The notes beneath the pieces are model-generated. The model had not been told where the DNA came from, ran no database searches, and worked only from the letters and a program-made list of their open reading frames with translations. From Elymus sibiricus (lineage: Eukaryota > Streptophyta > Magnoliopsida > Poales > Poaceae), in NCBI GenBank assembly GCA_039707655.1, contig CM077672.1:200484537-200548536 (forward strand): a stretch of 64,000 bases of DNA, read 5' to 3'. The translations under genes and the position numbers were made by a program. Shown piece by piece: positions 42,540 through 55,022 of the stretch. The first letter of the stretch is position 1; every line of letters begins with the position of its first letter.

Positions 42540-43546
42540 GAGCCCCTCTCAGCTCACACCACCTCCTCTCTCCTTCTCTGGTATCCCCGACCTCCAGCAG
42601 CTCGAGCATCTGTGCTCAATCGCGCCGCCCTAGCCACCATAGCCGCCGCCAACCCCTGCTCAAATTCGAGCGCCACGTTCGTCTCCGGCTCCTCCCGAAC
42701 CCCTCCCCGAGCGCGTCGTTCCCCGGCGAGTCTGCCCCTCCACTTGGCCGCCCCGGAAGACCCCCAGGTCGCCGGAACACCCATCGGGGCCGAACCTCGG
42801 CCGCTCTGCGTCGCCGCATCTCTAGCCTTCTCCGGCCGCCATGCTACCCACCCCCTGATGAGGCACTCGCCGGCGTACCCATCTGTGGCCTCGGCCGCCC
42901 TGGAGAGCCACCGGAGTGCCGGAGCCTCTCGCCGGAGCCGCGCTCCTGTCGCCATGTCGGGGCAGAGGAGAGGAGGAGGAAGGAGAGAAGGAGGGAGGAG
43001 AGAGAAGGCCGTGGGGCCCAGCTGTCGGTGAGAGAGGGCCGGCCAGCTGGATTAAGTGGAGACGCCCTGGCCACGGTTACGTTTTCCCCGAAGGAAAACG
43101 TATTTCTTCTGAGTGCGCGACCAGCCGTGCTGTCAGGGACCAAGTTGTGAGTATTTCTTTTGCAGATTGGTCCCTGGCAGAAAAAGCTTTATATCTTTTT
43201 GCTCGTGACTCCGATCGAGGTGAATCCAAAGCCCACTTCTTCAGTTCGTCGAGCCCGTTCCGATGATGTCACTTCCACCATGTCATAACATTTTGAAATG
43301 ACCATTTTGCCCCTGCCCTTCCATTTAGCCCTCCGATAGGGAATCCTTTCCGGCGAATTCTTCCGCGAGGGGACCACACTTTTCTCCGGTGTATTCCTGG
43401 ACCCCCAGGCAAGCCGACCATCTGATATATGCCCTAAAGCATTGCTCTGTCTTATTCTTGCATGTTTAAATTAATATGCTTATGCTTGTATGCATAGTGG
43501 TGAGTTGTATGTGACGCTAGTGAACCCTTGTTTGCCTTTCTTTGAT

Positions 43547-43857
43547 GACGGCACCACGCCTGTGTTCTGATCTGCTTCCGGCCGTCCGGGGTGGATGCCG
43601 ACTTTATATTTCTCTTTTCAACAACTGCCCCGTGTTCTGAGCTGCTTTTCGGCCGTCTCGGCTAGCTGTTGAATTTCTTTCGGTAGCGGTGACCCTATGC
43701 TCTGAGCTGTTTTTCGGCCGTCTTAGGGAACCGCTACACTCTTTTTATCAACACCGTCTCATGCTCTGAGCTTCTTTTCACCCGTCTTGAGCCAGGGTTG
43801 AGTTATTCCGGTAACGTCCCAGATCTGAGTTGTAAAGACCGTTCTGGTGGCTACTGG
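43547..43857 (+). other. five consecutive stem-loops with a shared loop, LTR 1
   Basis: Predicted hairpins at 43547-43602, 43617-43673, 43682-43737, 43748-43801 and 43808-43857. Stems of 10-14 mostly paired bases differ between hairpins (outer arms GACGGCACCAC, TTCAACAACT, GTAGCGGT, TCAACACCG and CCGGTAAC with their complements). The loops are versions of TGYTCTGAGCTGCTTTTCGG plus CCGTC; the fifth is diverged. T-rich linkers separate them. Pairing was read by eye, not folded by program. Confidence 0.65.
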
Positions 43858-45322
43858 TTTATTTGTCGGTTTCATGCAAGGGTTCAGATGGTTGTCACTT
43901 ACAGCTAAGCCTTGTAAAGTGATAATTTGCCATTTAAATATTGTCTCATTAATGACTCGCAGTGATATTGTATGGAGATAGGTTGTTATGCTTTCATAGT
44001 TGTTACATCATGCATGGTTACTATTATTGCAATATTAAAGAATGTGACTTAATAATAACAACCTCCTCCGTCGGCTGGATCGAGTCATAGTGTCACCTAT
44101 CCGAGCTTACCCGTGCAACCACATTTGCCTGGATGGGGAGGCCCTAGCTTGGTTTATTGTCCTGCCTCTTGTCGGTACCTCCAACTAGGGAAGGTTATGC
44201 GTGCGTGCTACCCTGGCCCGGTAGGTGGCGATAACCTTGTGAGCCCAGTTAAGTTATTTGAGCTCAGGTCCCCGTTTGGGACAGTTTTGTTTGGCCACGA
44301 CGGTGGCAGGTGTCACGGGGTGACACAGGGGCCACCCAAGACATGACCCTGGGAGGGTATGATTGTCGATGGGACCGTAAGAGTGCCAGGCAATAGATCG
44401 GTTTTGTTGGAGCAGCACTGGTCCACCCGAATGGGAACATGTACTAAAGTACGAGGCCAGGCGCTCCATGGTGTGGGTAAAGTGCGCAACCTCTGCAGAG
44501 TGTAAATCTATTCGAATAGCCGCGTCCTCGGTCATGGACAGTTCGTATAGGCCCCTATTTGGTCTGTGTCGAGTCTGGAGGAACAAACTATATAATGTAT
44601 TGTTAAAACTGAACCGGAGGTATGATTTGGCAGACTTATAGTGCAGATGCATGGACATCGGGTGATGTCAGGTATATGGTGTTGGCCATGCGATGGCTAT
44701 GAGGTGAGTGGTCGGAGGACCACAGTACTTGGATTTGGTGTGGATCATGACATATTCGTAGTGTGGTTTAATTACTTGATATGCTTTATCTTCGTTATAC
44801 CGCAGTTACTTTGATAGTTTACATGCTAGATAATCCTGCTATGTCATGATGATTAATGTTGCTAGATGATTAATCTTGCTAGATAATCCTATCATAACAT
44901 GATAGTTAATACTATTAAGATAACAAGTGCATGCTTGAATGCCATGGTTTGCTTTGCTTGGTGAATATGTTGGATTGGTTTGCTTGCGAGTACATTCAAA
45001 AGTACTCAGCGGCCTTCAGTGTGGCCAGGTTCACCTAAGGATTCGACGACCCCTAGCGAGGAGCCAGAGTGTTCGCGGGCTAGGAGAGTAACCCAGTCAG
45101 ATCCCTGTGGATTGGAGCCGCACCAGGACCATGCTGCCTTAGACAGAGCTTTTCCGCTGACATCACCCTTGTAATATATCATGTAAGCCTTATATACCCA
45201 TTAATAGAAATGTCTGTGTTCATGATACTTGTTGTAAACGCGCATGCCAGAGTGATCTCCTGGGCTGGCGTGTGCGGAGACCGTCTGGCTACAGTGGTAT
45301 TCAGGCGGGGCGCCACAACGGA

Positions 45323-45335
45323 TGGTATCAGAGCC
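45323..45335 (+). promoter_or_regulatory. primer binding site, initiator tRNA-Met, unit 1
   Basis: TGGTATCAGAGCC, the plant initiator-Met complement. Confidence 0.85.
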
Positions 45336-46637
45336 AGGCTGACTGTAGGTTACCCTAGCCAGACTTCATTGCCTTTTTGATTAGTAGAAAGCCCAGATGG
45401 ATTTTAGCCATCTTTGCCAGACCGGCACGGCTACTATTGATCATAAGGCAACCCCATAGGCTTTTGGCTCCATCAGACCCCAACTCTCGTGGCCTTTGGC
45501 AACGACCCGTGAGCCCTTAACCCCTAGGCAAACCAGATATCCCTACCTTGCTTGCTAACCATGGCATTTCTCTCCTCAAATCTAGTTTCCTTTGAGAAAC
45601 ACCTATAAATTCCATCTCTCCCCGACAACCCTAGGATCGTTGACTAAGCCACTTTGGCTATGGTCGTGCGTCGAGTTTGATGTGCCCTAGGGAAGTAGTA
45701 GGAGCTTGACCCCAATTGCTACCAGGAGCATTGTGTGGTTCTCCTTCTAAATCCTTAGAGGTGCATCGAGTGCGCTAGGATAGTTATACTAGTGAATCTT
45801 CGGTCACATGTGTAAGGTCCGCAAAATTTGAGCTTTATTGGTTTTTCGTGGTTTTGCTTCTTTTGTCGGTTTCGTTCTTTCGCTCCGACTGGATCCATCC
45901 ACAAGTGCTGTCAAGAAGACCAGCATACAACTTGGATACTACCCAATAATCCAAATTCAGCAAGAGTCAAGCCAAGTCAACTGCCCGATATTCAGAACAT
46001 GGTCACCGTATCTGTCAAGAAAGAAGAATGGTTCAGAAACATACTCTACGTGCGACAGACAAGGTCAGAATATGCCTGAGAGAGTTTGTCTCAGAATTGA
46101 TCACAAAAGAACAGCCAGATGAGCTATCAGTAATGGACACCAACAGGGACAAATTATTCCGTCCTCGACACAAGGATTATTTTAGCCAGTGGAGTGAACC
46201 TTGAGTCTTTTCTCAATGGACTCCAGAATTATTTATTATCCACAAAAGACATGTTTCAAGAATGTGAAGGTGCCGAGAGTGACAAGCAAACTCTGGTATG
46301 TTAGTATGAATTCCAAAGCATATTCTGGGAAGTTATCAGTGCATATACAAAAATTTCTGGGCATGTGAACAAGGTTTGCGAGAAATATGGATAAGTTCAC
46401 GGCTGCCCAGAATCAATGAGAATTTCACCTACCTGGAAGCTCAGCTAAACCAAAGGGAATTATCCATCAACTGCTCACTACCGCCAACACTTGGTTTGAA
46501 TGCAAAGGGTGTTCCAAATTAATTACCAACATGAAGTCTGTATCAGTTGTGCAACGTCGACAGCAACAATGATCAGACCAACAGAAGAATTAGCGGTGTG
46601 TATGACCGACAGGACATTTTCAGACAAGGGCTTCTGA

Positions 46638-46925
46638 TATAAGCAACCCATCCTTCCTCCGCAAGCTATCGGAAGAAGCTTACAACGCAAGACTCCTAAT
46701 CCTCCTTGCTACACCACTTGGTGAGAAAATCTTCTGGGATATGGCACTCCCATCTTCCTCAGCCCGCTACCGTGGAAAGCTTTCAGCATAAGGCACCTGA
46801 TTTTCCGCAGTAAGCAACATGAGGGGAAACTTCTGAGGTACGATACCCAGCCTTCGTCGGCACGCTACCTTGGCAGAAGCTTCGAGCATAAGGTATTCAA
46901 CCTTCTTCAGCACGCCAACATGCCC
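46638..46925 (+). repeat. degenerate 50-51-bp tandem repeat, about 5.5 copies, unit 1
   Basis: Successive blocks starting near 46638, 46689, 46739, 46790, 46840 and 46890 share a CCTTCYTCNGCANGCTAC-like half and an AGAAGCTTNNAGCATAAGG-like half. The period is not a multiple of three, so this is not a protein repeat. Also present at about 53748-54030 and 60852-61130. Confidence 0.65.
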
Positions 46926-47895
46926 ACAACAATCCTGTCAGAAGCACGAACTAGCCTAGACACACGTCCGCCTCAGAGCTCAGTTGATTCTGAAAGGGTT
47001 TATCCTACCCCTGCATATGTTGTGAGCATGCAGTCCAGGGGATCAGTTCATGCGTGCCACTCGTACACAGGAATGGTTGTGTTTAGAGAAACATTGGCCC
47101 CATATTTCAAAAAAGGATATGAACGCAGCAATCCTTACGAGATATGCAAGAGTAAATTGTGAATACAAGCCCAACAAGCTGGGATATGACCAAGGAGCCA
47201 TGATAGTAGGTCATGACAAGTTCCCCAACAAGGAACCCCAAGAACAAGGAAGTCTTGAATAAACAATCTCCGCGACGGTCAATGAAGTAAAGCTCCACAG
47301 ACAAGGTGATATTGCCAATCCTTGTCAGACTCTTGCATATACGGCCACAACAATGCAGCCAGCATGTCATCGTGAATACAGGCCATCAGCCAAGATCAGA
47401 GGTTATGCTCCGAAGAATGCAAGGAATGATAGCCATACTATGTCAGCTTAGTGGTCATAGCAAGGACCACAGAGGCTATATATGGTAGAGCCATCTCAGA
47501 GATTACCGTCTATGATTACTTTGTGAGCAGGCCCAACATTTCAGTTGGAAATCACCTGAGGACGAAGTCAGAATGCAAGGGACAGAAAGGAACACCTCGT
47601 ACGGAACCCACAGTCAGACTGAAAGAAAGCCATCCCCAGTCACTCGAGGCCATACGAGCACATGAGCCCTGGCAGGCAGTGTACCAGGCTACAAACTACC
47701 AGGATAGAAGGTTTGCCTGACAGGAAAGAGAAGGATTCAATACAGCCGTCTGAAAAAGACAACACCTGAGCTATCAGAAGAGGCAGTTAAAAGGTCAGTA
47801 AACAAATGAAGACAAGATAGCTGATGGATCCAAGTCGCACACAGGTAAGTCCCCCTTGCCGGGAGGTAAGCCCGGAAATCTCGAGGATGAGATTT

Positions 47896-47913
47896 TCTTA
47901 AGGGGGGTAGGTT
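47896..47913 (+). promoter_or_regulatory. polypurine tract of internal domain 1
   Basis: AAGGGGGGTAGG before LTR 2; also at about 55009-55022 (AAGGGGAGTAGG) and 62112-62126. Confidence 0.65.
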
Positions 47914-50900
47914 TGTGACACCCTGGTTTTTGCTCCTTGTTTTTTTTTTCCTTCGCGGGATTTGACTCCCGTCTTTTTTTTGGTGTTATTGGATTTTCTC
48001 TCGCCTTCGGGTATATGAAGATGGTCAGTTAGCCTTGCCTTTCCTATCCAACCAAAGACTCTCTCCAGTCCAACCTTGCCACCCAAAATTTATTCTCAGG
48101 ACTTTGCCGCCAAAGCCCTACCTTCCGAGTTACTGGAAGGGAAACCCTAATTCCTTCCGTTACAAAGGAACCCCAATTTCCTTTGATCTTTTGCCTCCCA
48201 AATTTCTCCCAGTGATCATCCTATCTTTTTAAACCCTGGATATGCAAAAATATTGCCAAGTCATTTGCAATATTTTTCATTTAAAATTAATTCCTTTTTC
48301 TGCCCGTTAAAGGAATTAAATCCAGGAAAATATCTATCCATCTCCAAAGTTCATGAAGACTTGTGGAGATATTCTTTGTGATCATATTGAGCTCCAATAA
48401 AAATATTGGCCATAATTAAATAAGGGAAATTGCCTTTTCCTATTTAAAGCCAATATTGCAATTTGGGCACTTTCCAAAGGAGCTACCATTTTGGTAGCCA
48501 GGAAAAATCCCAAATAATTTTTGGAGCATCTCATATACATATCTTCACCATTTCCATCAAGATCCCAAGTTCCACAGATCAAATTTTGAGAGCATCATCC
48601 AATTCTTGTTTCTGGATTTATTTTGAGGTTGGGAAGCAACTATATTTTATGTTGCTTAAAAAATTCTCAAATTAATCCAGGACCTCACATTCCCTAAATG
48701 ATGTGACCATGCAAAAATTCACATCAATTTACCTAGCCATTTTCTCTCAACAATTCCATCTAGTTTCTGTCCAGATCCAAGCTCTGTGAAGGAAGTACCA
48801 CTTTGGCATTTCCAATTGAGCTGAATTTTTTTCCAGCACCTTCATATCTCCAAATAATCACCATAAACCAAAATTCAGTTCATTTCATCAAGCCATTTGA
48901 GTGCATCTTCAAAGTCAAGATTCTGGACCAAATTTTGCATTACAAAGGAAGTATATGCAAATGAGGTCCAAATTGCTTCAAATATTTCCAGACTCTGATC
49001 CTTCCTACCACATTTCCCTGTGACAACTTTTCTAGCTCATTGGCATCTCTGTTTGACCACAGCTTCCTCCCCAAGATTCTGACCAGAAACTTTTCTGGAT
49101 CACCCCGGCCACTCTAGAGCAATCCTGGTCCATCCAATGACCCATCTTATCTATATGATCAATGCCTTCCGTGTTTGACAAGATTTGGCACCCAGAGGAG
49201 GGCCAGAACACGACATGCCCGTGGTGACCGCGTGATCTGCACGCAGAAACTGTGCACCGCGTGTTTGTCGCGTCGGGCAGGCCAGCTAAGGCCGCCGTGG
49301 CTTGTCCATTCATGTCCAGCAGCTCCCCCGTCGTCCACTTCTTCCTCTCAGGTCATCTCCCCCTCCGTCCTCTTCCTCCTCGCACCGCGACGAACCTCGC
49401 CATGGCTCTGTCCCACCCGTGACCATGCCGTCGTCGCCTTCGTCTCTGTCCTCTTCTCCCTTGATCTCTCTCGAGCGCTCCCGAGGTCTCTCCCCTCCCC
49501 GCGAAGCCGCTCGTCGCTGCAACCGTCCAGCCACGTTGCCTCGGAGCTCCAGTATGCGGCTAAGATCGTCGCCGCGGCCGAGCTTATCCTCCCTCGCCGG
49601 CTGCCTATAAATAGGCCCTGCCCGAGCCCCTCTCAGCTCACACCACCTCCTCTCTCCTTCTCTGGTATCCCCGAGCTCCAGCAGCTCGAGCATCTGTGCT
49701 CAATCGCGCCGCCCTAGCCACCATAGCCGCCGCCAACCCCTGCTCAAATTCGAGCGCCACGTCCGTCTCCGGCTCCTCCCAAACCCCTCCCTGAGCACGC
49801 CGTTCCCCGGCGAGTCCGCCCCTCCACTTGGCCGCCCCGGAAGACCCCCAGGTCGCCGGAACACCCATCGGGGCCGAACCTCGGCCGCTCTACGTCGCCG
49901 CATCTCTAGCATTCTCCGGCCGCCATGCTACCCACCCCCTGATGAGGCACTCGCCGGCGTACCCATCTGTGGCCTCGGCCGCCCTGGAGAGCCACCGGAG
50001 TGCCGGAGCCTCTCGCCGGAGCCGCGCTCCTGTCGCCATGTCGGGGCAGAGGAGAGGAGGAGGAAGGAGAGAAGGAGGGAGGAGAGAGAAGGCCGTGGGG
50101 CCCAGCTGTCGGCGAGAGAGGGCCGGCCAGCTGGATTAAGTGGAGACGCCCTGGCCACGGTTACGTTTTCCTCGAAGGAAAACGTATTTCTCCCGAGTGC
50201 GCGACCAGCCGTGCTGTCAGGGACCAAGTTGTGAGTATTTCTTTTGCAGATTGGTCCCTGGCAGAAAAAGCTTTATATCTTTTTGCTCGTGACTCCGATC
50301 GAGGTGAATCCAAGGCCCACTTCTTCAGTTCGTCGAGCCCGTTCCGATGATGTCACTTCCACCATGTCATAACATTTTGAAATGACCATTTTGCCCCTGC
50401 CCTTCCATTTAGCCCTCCGATAGGGAATCCTTTTCGGCGAATTCTTCCGCGAGGGGACCACACTTTTCTCCGGTGTATTCCTGGACCCCCAGGCAAGCCG
50501 ACCATCTGATATATGCCCTAAAGCATTGCTCTATCTTATTCTTGCGTGTTTAAATTAATATGCTTATGCTTGTATGCATAGTGGTGAGTTGTATGTGACG
50601 CTAGTGAACCCTTGTTTGCCTTTCTTTGATGACGGCACCACGCCTGTGTTCTGAGCTGCTTCCGGCCGTCCGGGGTGGATGCCGACTTTATATTTCTCTT
50701 TTCAACAACTGCCCCGTGTTCTGAGCTGCTTTTCGGCCGTCTCGGCTAGCTGTTGAATTTCTTCCGGTAGCGGTGACCCTATGCTCTGAGCTGTTTTTCG
50801 GCCGTCTTAGGGAACCGCTACACTCTTTTTATCAACACCGTCTCATGCTCTGAGCTGCTTTTCACCCGTCTTGAGCCGGGGTTGAGTTATTCCGGTAACG

Positions 50901-52401
50901 TCCCAGATCTGAGTTGTAAAGACCGTTCTGGTGGCTACTGGTTTATTTGTCGGTTTCATGCAAGGGTTCAGATGGTTGTCACTTACAGCTAAGCCTTGTA
51001 AAGTGATAATTTGCCATTTAAATATTGTCTCATTAATGACTCGCAGTGATATTGTATGGAGATAGGTTGTTATGCTTTCATAGTTGTTACATCATGCATG
51101 GTTACTATTATTGCAATATTAAAGAATGTGACTTAATAATAACAACCTCCTCCGTCGGCTGGATTGAGTCATAGTGTCACCTATCCGAGCTTACCCGTGC
51201 AACCACATTTGCCTGGATGGGGAGGCCCTAGCTTGGTTTATTGTCCTGCCTCTTGTCGGTACCTCCAACTAGGGAAGGTTATGCGTGCGTGCTACCCTGG
51301 CTCGGTAGGTGGCGATAACCTTGTGAGCCCAGTTAAGTTATTTGAGCTCAGGTCCCCATTTGGGACAGTTTTGTTTGGCCACGACGGTGGCAGGTGTCAC
51401 GGGGTGACACAGGGGCCACCCAAGACATGACCCTGGGAGGGTATGATTGTCGGTGGGACCGTAAGAGTGCCAGGCAATAGATCGGTTTTGTTGGAGCAGC
51501 ACTGGTCCACCCGAATGGGAACATGTACTAAAGTGCGAGGCCAGGCGCTCCATGGTGTGGGTAAAGTGCGCAACCTCTGCAGAGTGTAAATCTATTCGAA
51601 TATCCGCGTCCTCGGTCATGGACAGTTCGTATAGGCCCCTATTTGGTCCGTGTCGAGTCTGGAGGAACAAACTATATAATGTATTGTTAAAACTAAACCA
51701 GAGGTATGATTTGGCAGACTTATAGTGCAGATGCATGGACATCAGGTGATGTCAAGTATATGGTGTTGGCCATGCGATGGCTATGAGGTGAGTGGTCGGA
51801 GGACCACAGTACTTGGATTTGGTGTGGATCATGACATATTCGTAGTGTGGTTTAATTACTTGATATGCTTTATCTTCGTTATACCGTAGTTACTTTGATA
51901 GTTTACATGCTAGATAATCCTGCTATGTCATGATGATTAATGTTGCTAGATGATTAATCTTGCTAGAAAATCCTATCATAACATGATAGTTAATACTGTT
52001 AAGATAACAAGTGCATGCTTGAATGCCACGGTTTGCTTTGCTTGGTGTATATGTTGGATTGGTTTGCTTGCGAGTACATTCAAAAGTACTCAGCGGCCTT
52101 CAATGTGGCCAGGTTCACCTAAGGATTCGACGACCCCTAGCGAGGAGCCAGAGTGTTCGCGGGCTAGAAGAGTAACCCAGTCAGATCCCTGTGGATTGGA
52201 GCCGCACCAGGACCATGCTGCCTTAGATAGAGCTTTTCCGCTGCCATCACCCTTGTAATATATCACGTAAGACTGGTATATCCATTAATAGAAATGTCTG
52301 TGTTCATGATACTTGTTGTAAACGCGCACGCCAGAGTGATCTCCTGGGCTGGCGTGTGTGGAGACCGTCTGGCTACAGTGGTATTCAGGCGGGGGGGCAC
52401 A
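47914..52401 (+). mobile_element. LTR 2 of the array
   Basis: 4488 bp; same landmarks as LTR 1: TATA at 49606-49613, hairpin block at 50631-50941. The last bases before the end differ (GGGGGGGCACA against GGGGCGCCACA). Confidence 0.85.
50631..50941 (+). other. five-hairpin block, LTR 2
   Basis: Same arrangement as at 43547. Hairpin 4 pairs better here: GAGCCGGGGTTGA replaces GAGCCAGGGTTGA opposite TCAACACCG. Confidence 0.65.
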
Positions 52402-55022
52402 ACGGATGGTATCAGAGCCAGGCTGACTGTAGGTTACCCTAACCAGACTTCATTGCCTTTTTGATTAGTAGAAAGCCCAGATGGATTTTAGCCATCTTTG
52501 CCAGACCGGCACGGCTACTATTGATCATAAGGCAACCCCATAGGCTTTTGGCTCCATCAGACCCCAACTCTCGTGGCCTTTGCCTCTGGTGGGAAATGTC
52601 CGCACCAGGCAACGACCCATGAGCCCTTAACCCCTAGGCAAACCCGATATCCCTACCTTGCTTGCTAACCATGGCATTTCTCTCCTCAAATCTAGTTTCC
52701 TTTGGGAAACACCTATAAATTCCATCTCTCCCCGACAACCCTAGGATCGTTGACTAAGCCACTTTGGCTATGGTCATGCGTCGAGTTTGATGTGCCCTAG
52801 GGAAGTAGTAGGAGCTTGACCCCAATTGCTACCAGGAGCATTGTGTGGTTCTCCTTCTAAATCCTTAGAGGTGCATCGAGTGCGCTAGGATAGTTATACT
52901 AGTGAATCTTCGGTCACATGTGTAAGGTCCGCAAAATTTGAGCTTTATTGGTTTTTCGTGGTTTTGCTTCTTTTGTCGGTTTCGTTCTTTCGCTCCGACT
53001 GGATCCATCCGCAAGTGCTGTCAAGAAGACCAGCATACAACTTGGATACTACCCAATAATCCAAATTCAGCAAGAGTCAAGCCAAGTCAACTGCCCGATA
53101 TTCAGAACATGGTCACCGGATCTGTCAAGAAAGAAGAATGGTTCAGAAACATACTCTACGTGCTACAGACATGGTCAGAATATGCCTGAGAGAGTTTGTC
53201 TCAGAATTGATCACAAAAGAACAGCCAGATGAGCTATCAGTAATGGACACCAACAGGGACAAATTATTCCGTCCTAGACACAAGGATTATTTTAGCCAGT
53301 GGAGTGAACCTTGAGTCTTTTCTCAATGGACTCTAGAATTATTTATTATCCACAAAAGACATGTTTCAAGAATGTGAAGGTGCCGAGAGTGACAAGCAAA
53401 CTCTAGTATGTTAATATGAATTCCAAAGTATATTCTGGGAAGTTATCAGTGCATATACAAAAATTTCTGGGCATGTGAACAAGGTTGCGAGAAATATGGA
53501 TAAGTTCACGGCTGCCCAGAATCAATGAGAATTTCACCTACCTGGAAGCTCAGCTAAACCAAAGGGAATTATCCGTCAACTGCTCACTACCGCCAACACT
53601 TGGTTTGAATGCAAAGGGTGTTCCAAATTAATTACCAACATGAAGTCTGTATCAGTTGTGCAACGTCGACAGCAACAATGATCAGACCAACAGAAGAATT
53701 AGCGGTGTGTATGACCGACAGGACATTTTCAGACAAGGGCTTCTGATATAAGCAACCCAGCCTTCCTCCGCAAGCTATCGGAAGAAGCTTACAACGCAAG
53801 ACTCCTAATCCTCCTTGCTACACCACTTGGTGAGAAAATCTTCTGGGATATGGCACTCCCATCTTCCTCAGCCCGCTACCGCGGAAAGCTTTCAGCATAA
53901 GGCACCTGATTTTTCGCAGTAAGCAACATGAGGGGAAACTTCTGAGGTACGATACCCAGCCTTCGTCGGCACGCTACCTTGGCAGAAGCTTCGAGCATAA
54001 GGTATTCAACCTTCTTCAGCACGCCAACATGCCCACAACAATCCTGTCAGAAGCACGAACTAGCCCAGACACACGTCCGCCTCAGAGCTCAGTTGATTAT
54101 GAAAGGGTTTATCCTACCCCTGCATATGTTGTGAGCATGCAGTCCAGGGGATCAGTTCATGCGTGCCACTCGTACACAGGAATGGCTGTGTTTAGAGAAA
54201 CATTGGCCCCATATTTCAAAAAAGGATATGAACGCAGCAATCCTTACGAGATATGCAAGAGTAAATTGTGAATACAAGCCCAACAAGCTGGGATATGACC
54301 AAGGAGCCATGATAGTAGGTCATGACAAGTTCCCCAACAAGGAACCCCAAGAACAAGGAAGTCTTGAATAAACAATCTCCGCGACGGTCAATGAAGTAAA
54401 GCTCCACAGACAAGGTGATATTGTCAATCCTTGTCAGACTCTTGCATATACGGCCACAACAATGCAGCCAGCATGTCATCGTGAATACGGGCCATCAGCC
54501 AAGATCAGAGGTTATGCTCCGAAGAATGCAAGGAATGATAGCCATACTATGTCAGCTTAGTGGTCATAGCAAGGACCACAGAGGCTATATATGGTAGAGC
54601 CATCTCAGATATTACCGTCTATGATTACTTTGTGAGCAGGCCCAACATTTCAGTTGGAAATCACCTGAGGACGAAGTCAGAATGCAAGGGACAGAAAGGA
54701 ACACCTCGTACGGAACCCACAGTCAGACTGAAAGAAAGCCATCCCCAGTCACTCGAGGCCATACGAGCACATGAGCCCTGGCAGGCAGTGTACCAGGCTA
54801 CAAACTACCAGGATAGAAGGTTTGCCTGACAGGAAAGAGAAGGATTCAATACAGCCGTCTGAAAAAGACAACACCTGAGCTATCAGAAGAGGCAGTTAAA
54901 AGGCCAGTAAACAAATGAAGACAAGATAGCTGATGGATCCAAGTCGCACACAGGTAAGTCCCCCTTGCCGGGAGGTAAGCCCGGAAATCTCGAGGACGAG
55001 ATTTTCTTAAGGGGAGTAGGTT
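52402..55022 (+). other. internal domain 2, non-coding
   Basis: Primer site TGGTATCAGAGCC at 52407-52419; otherwise as in unit 1, with the 27-28-base stretch near 52581-52609 present. Confidence 0.7.

Larger units (their letters stand above)
40832..45317 (+). mobile_element. LTR 1 of the array
   Basis: TGTGACACCCTGG at the left, GCCACA at the right, 4486 bp. TATAAATA at 42532-42539 in a GC-rich region (about 42090-43050), then the five-hairpin block (43547-43857), and a GAGTAC/GTACTC palindrome at 44988-45007. About 1.7 kb lies before and 2.8 kb after the TATA box. Confidence 0.85.
45318..47913 (+). other. internal domain 1, non-coding
   Basis: Begins with a 5-base gap and the primer site, then 2.6 kb with no recognisable protein. 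It holds a tandem repeat of about 50-bp period (46638-46925) and ends with a purine tract. It lacks 27-28 bases (around 45497) that units 2 and 3 carry. Confidence 0.7.

Noticed and set aside
42091..43266. Several frames of 100-200 codons in the GC-rich part of each large LTR
   Set aside because: Overlapping frames on both strands in GC-rich, Pro/Arg-rich sequence. The frames are cut by stops or change length between LTR copies, and no domain is visible.
46920..47162. 80-codon frame present in all three internal domains
   Set aside because: The three differences between units 1 and 2 that I could read all change the residue, and nothing is recognisable; no sign of coding constraint.
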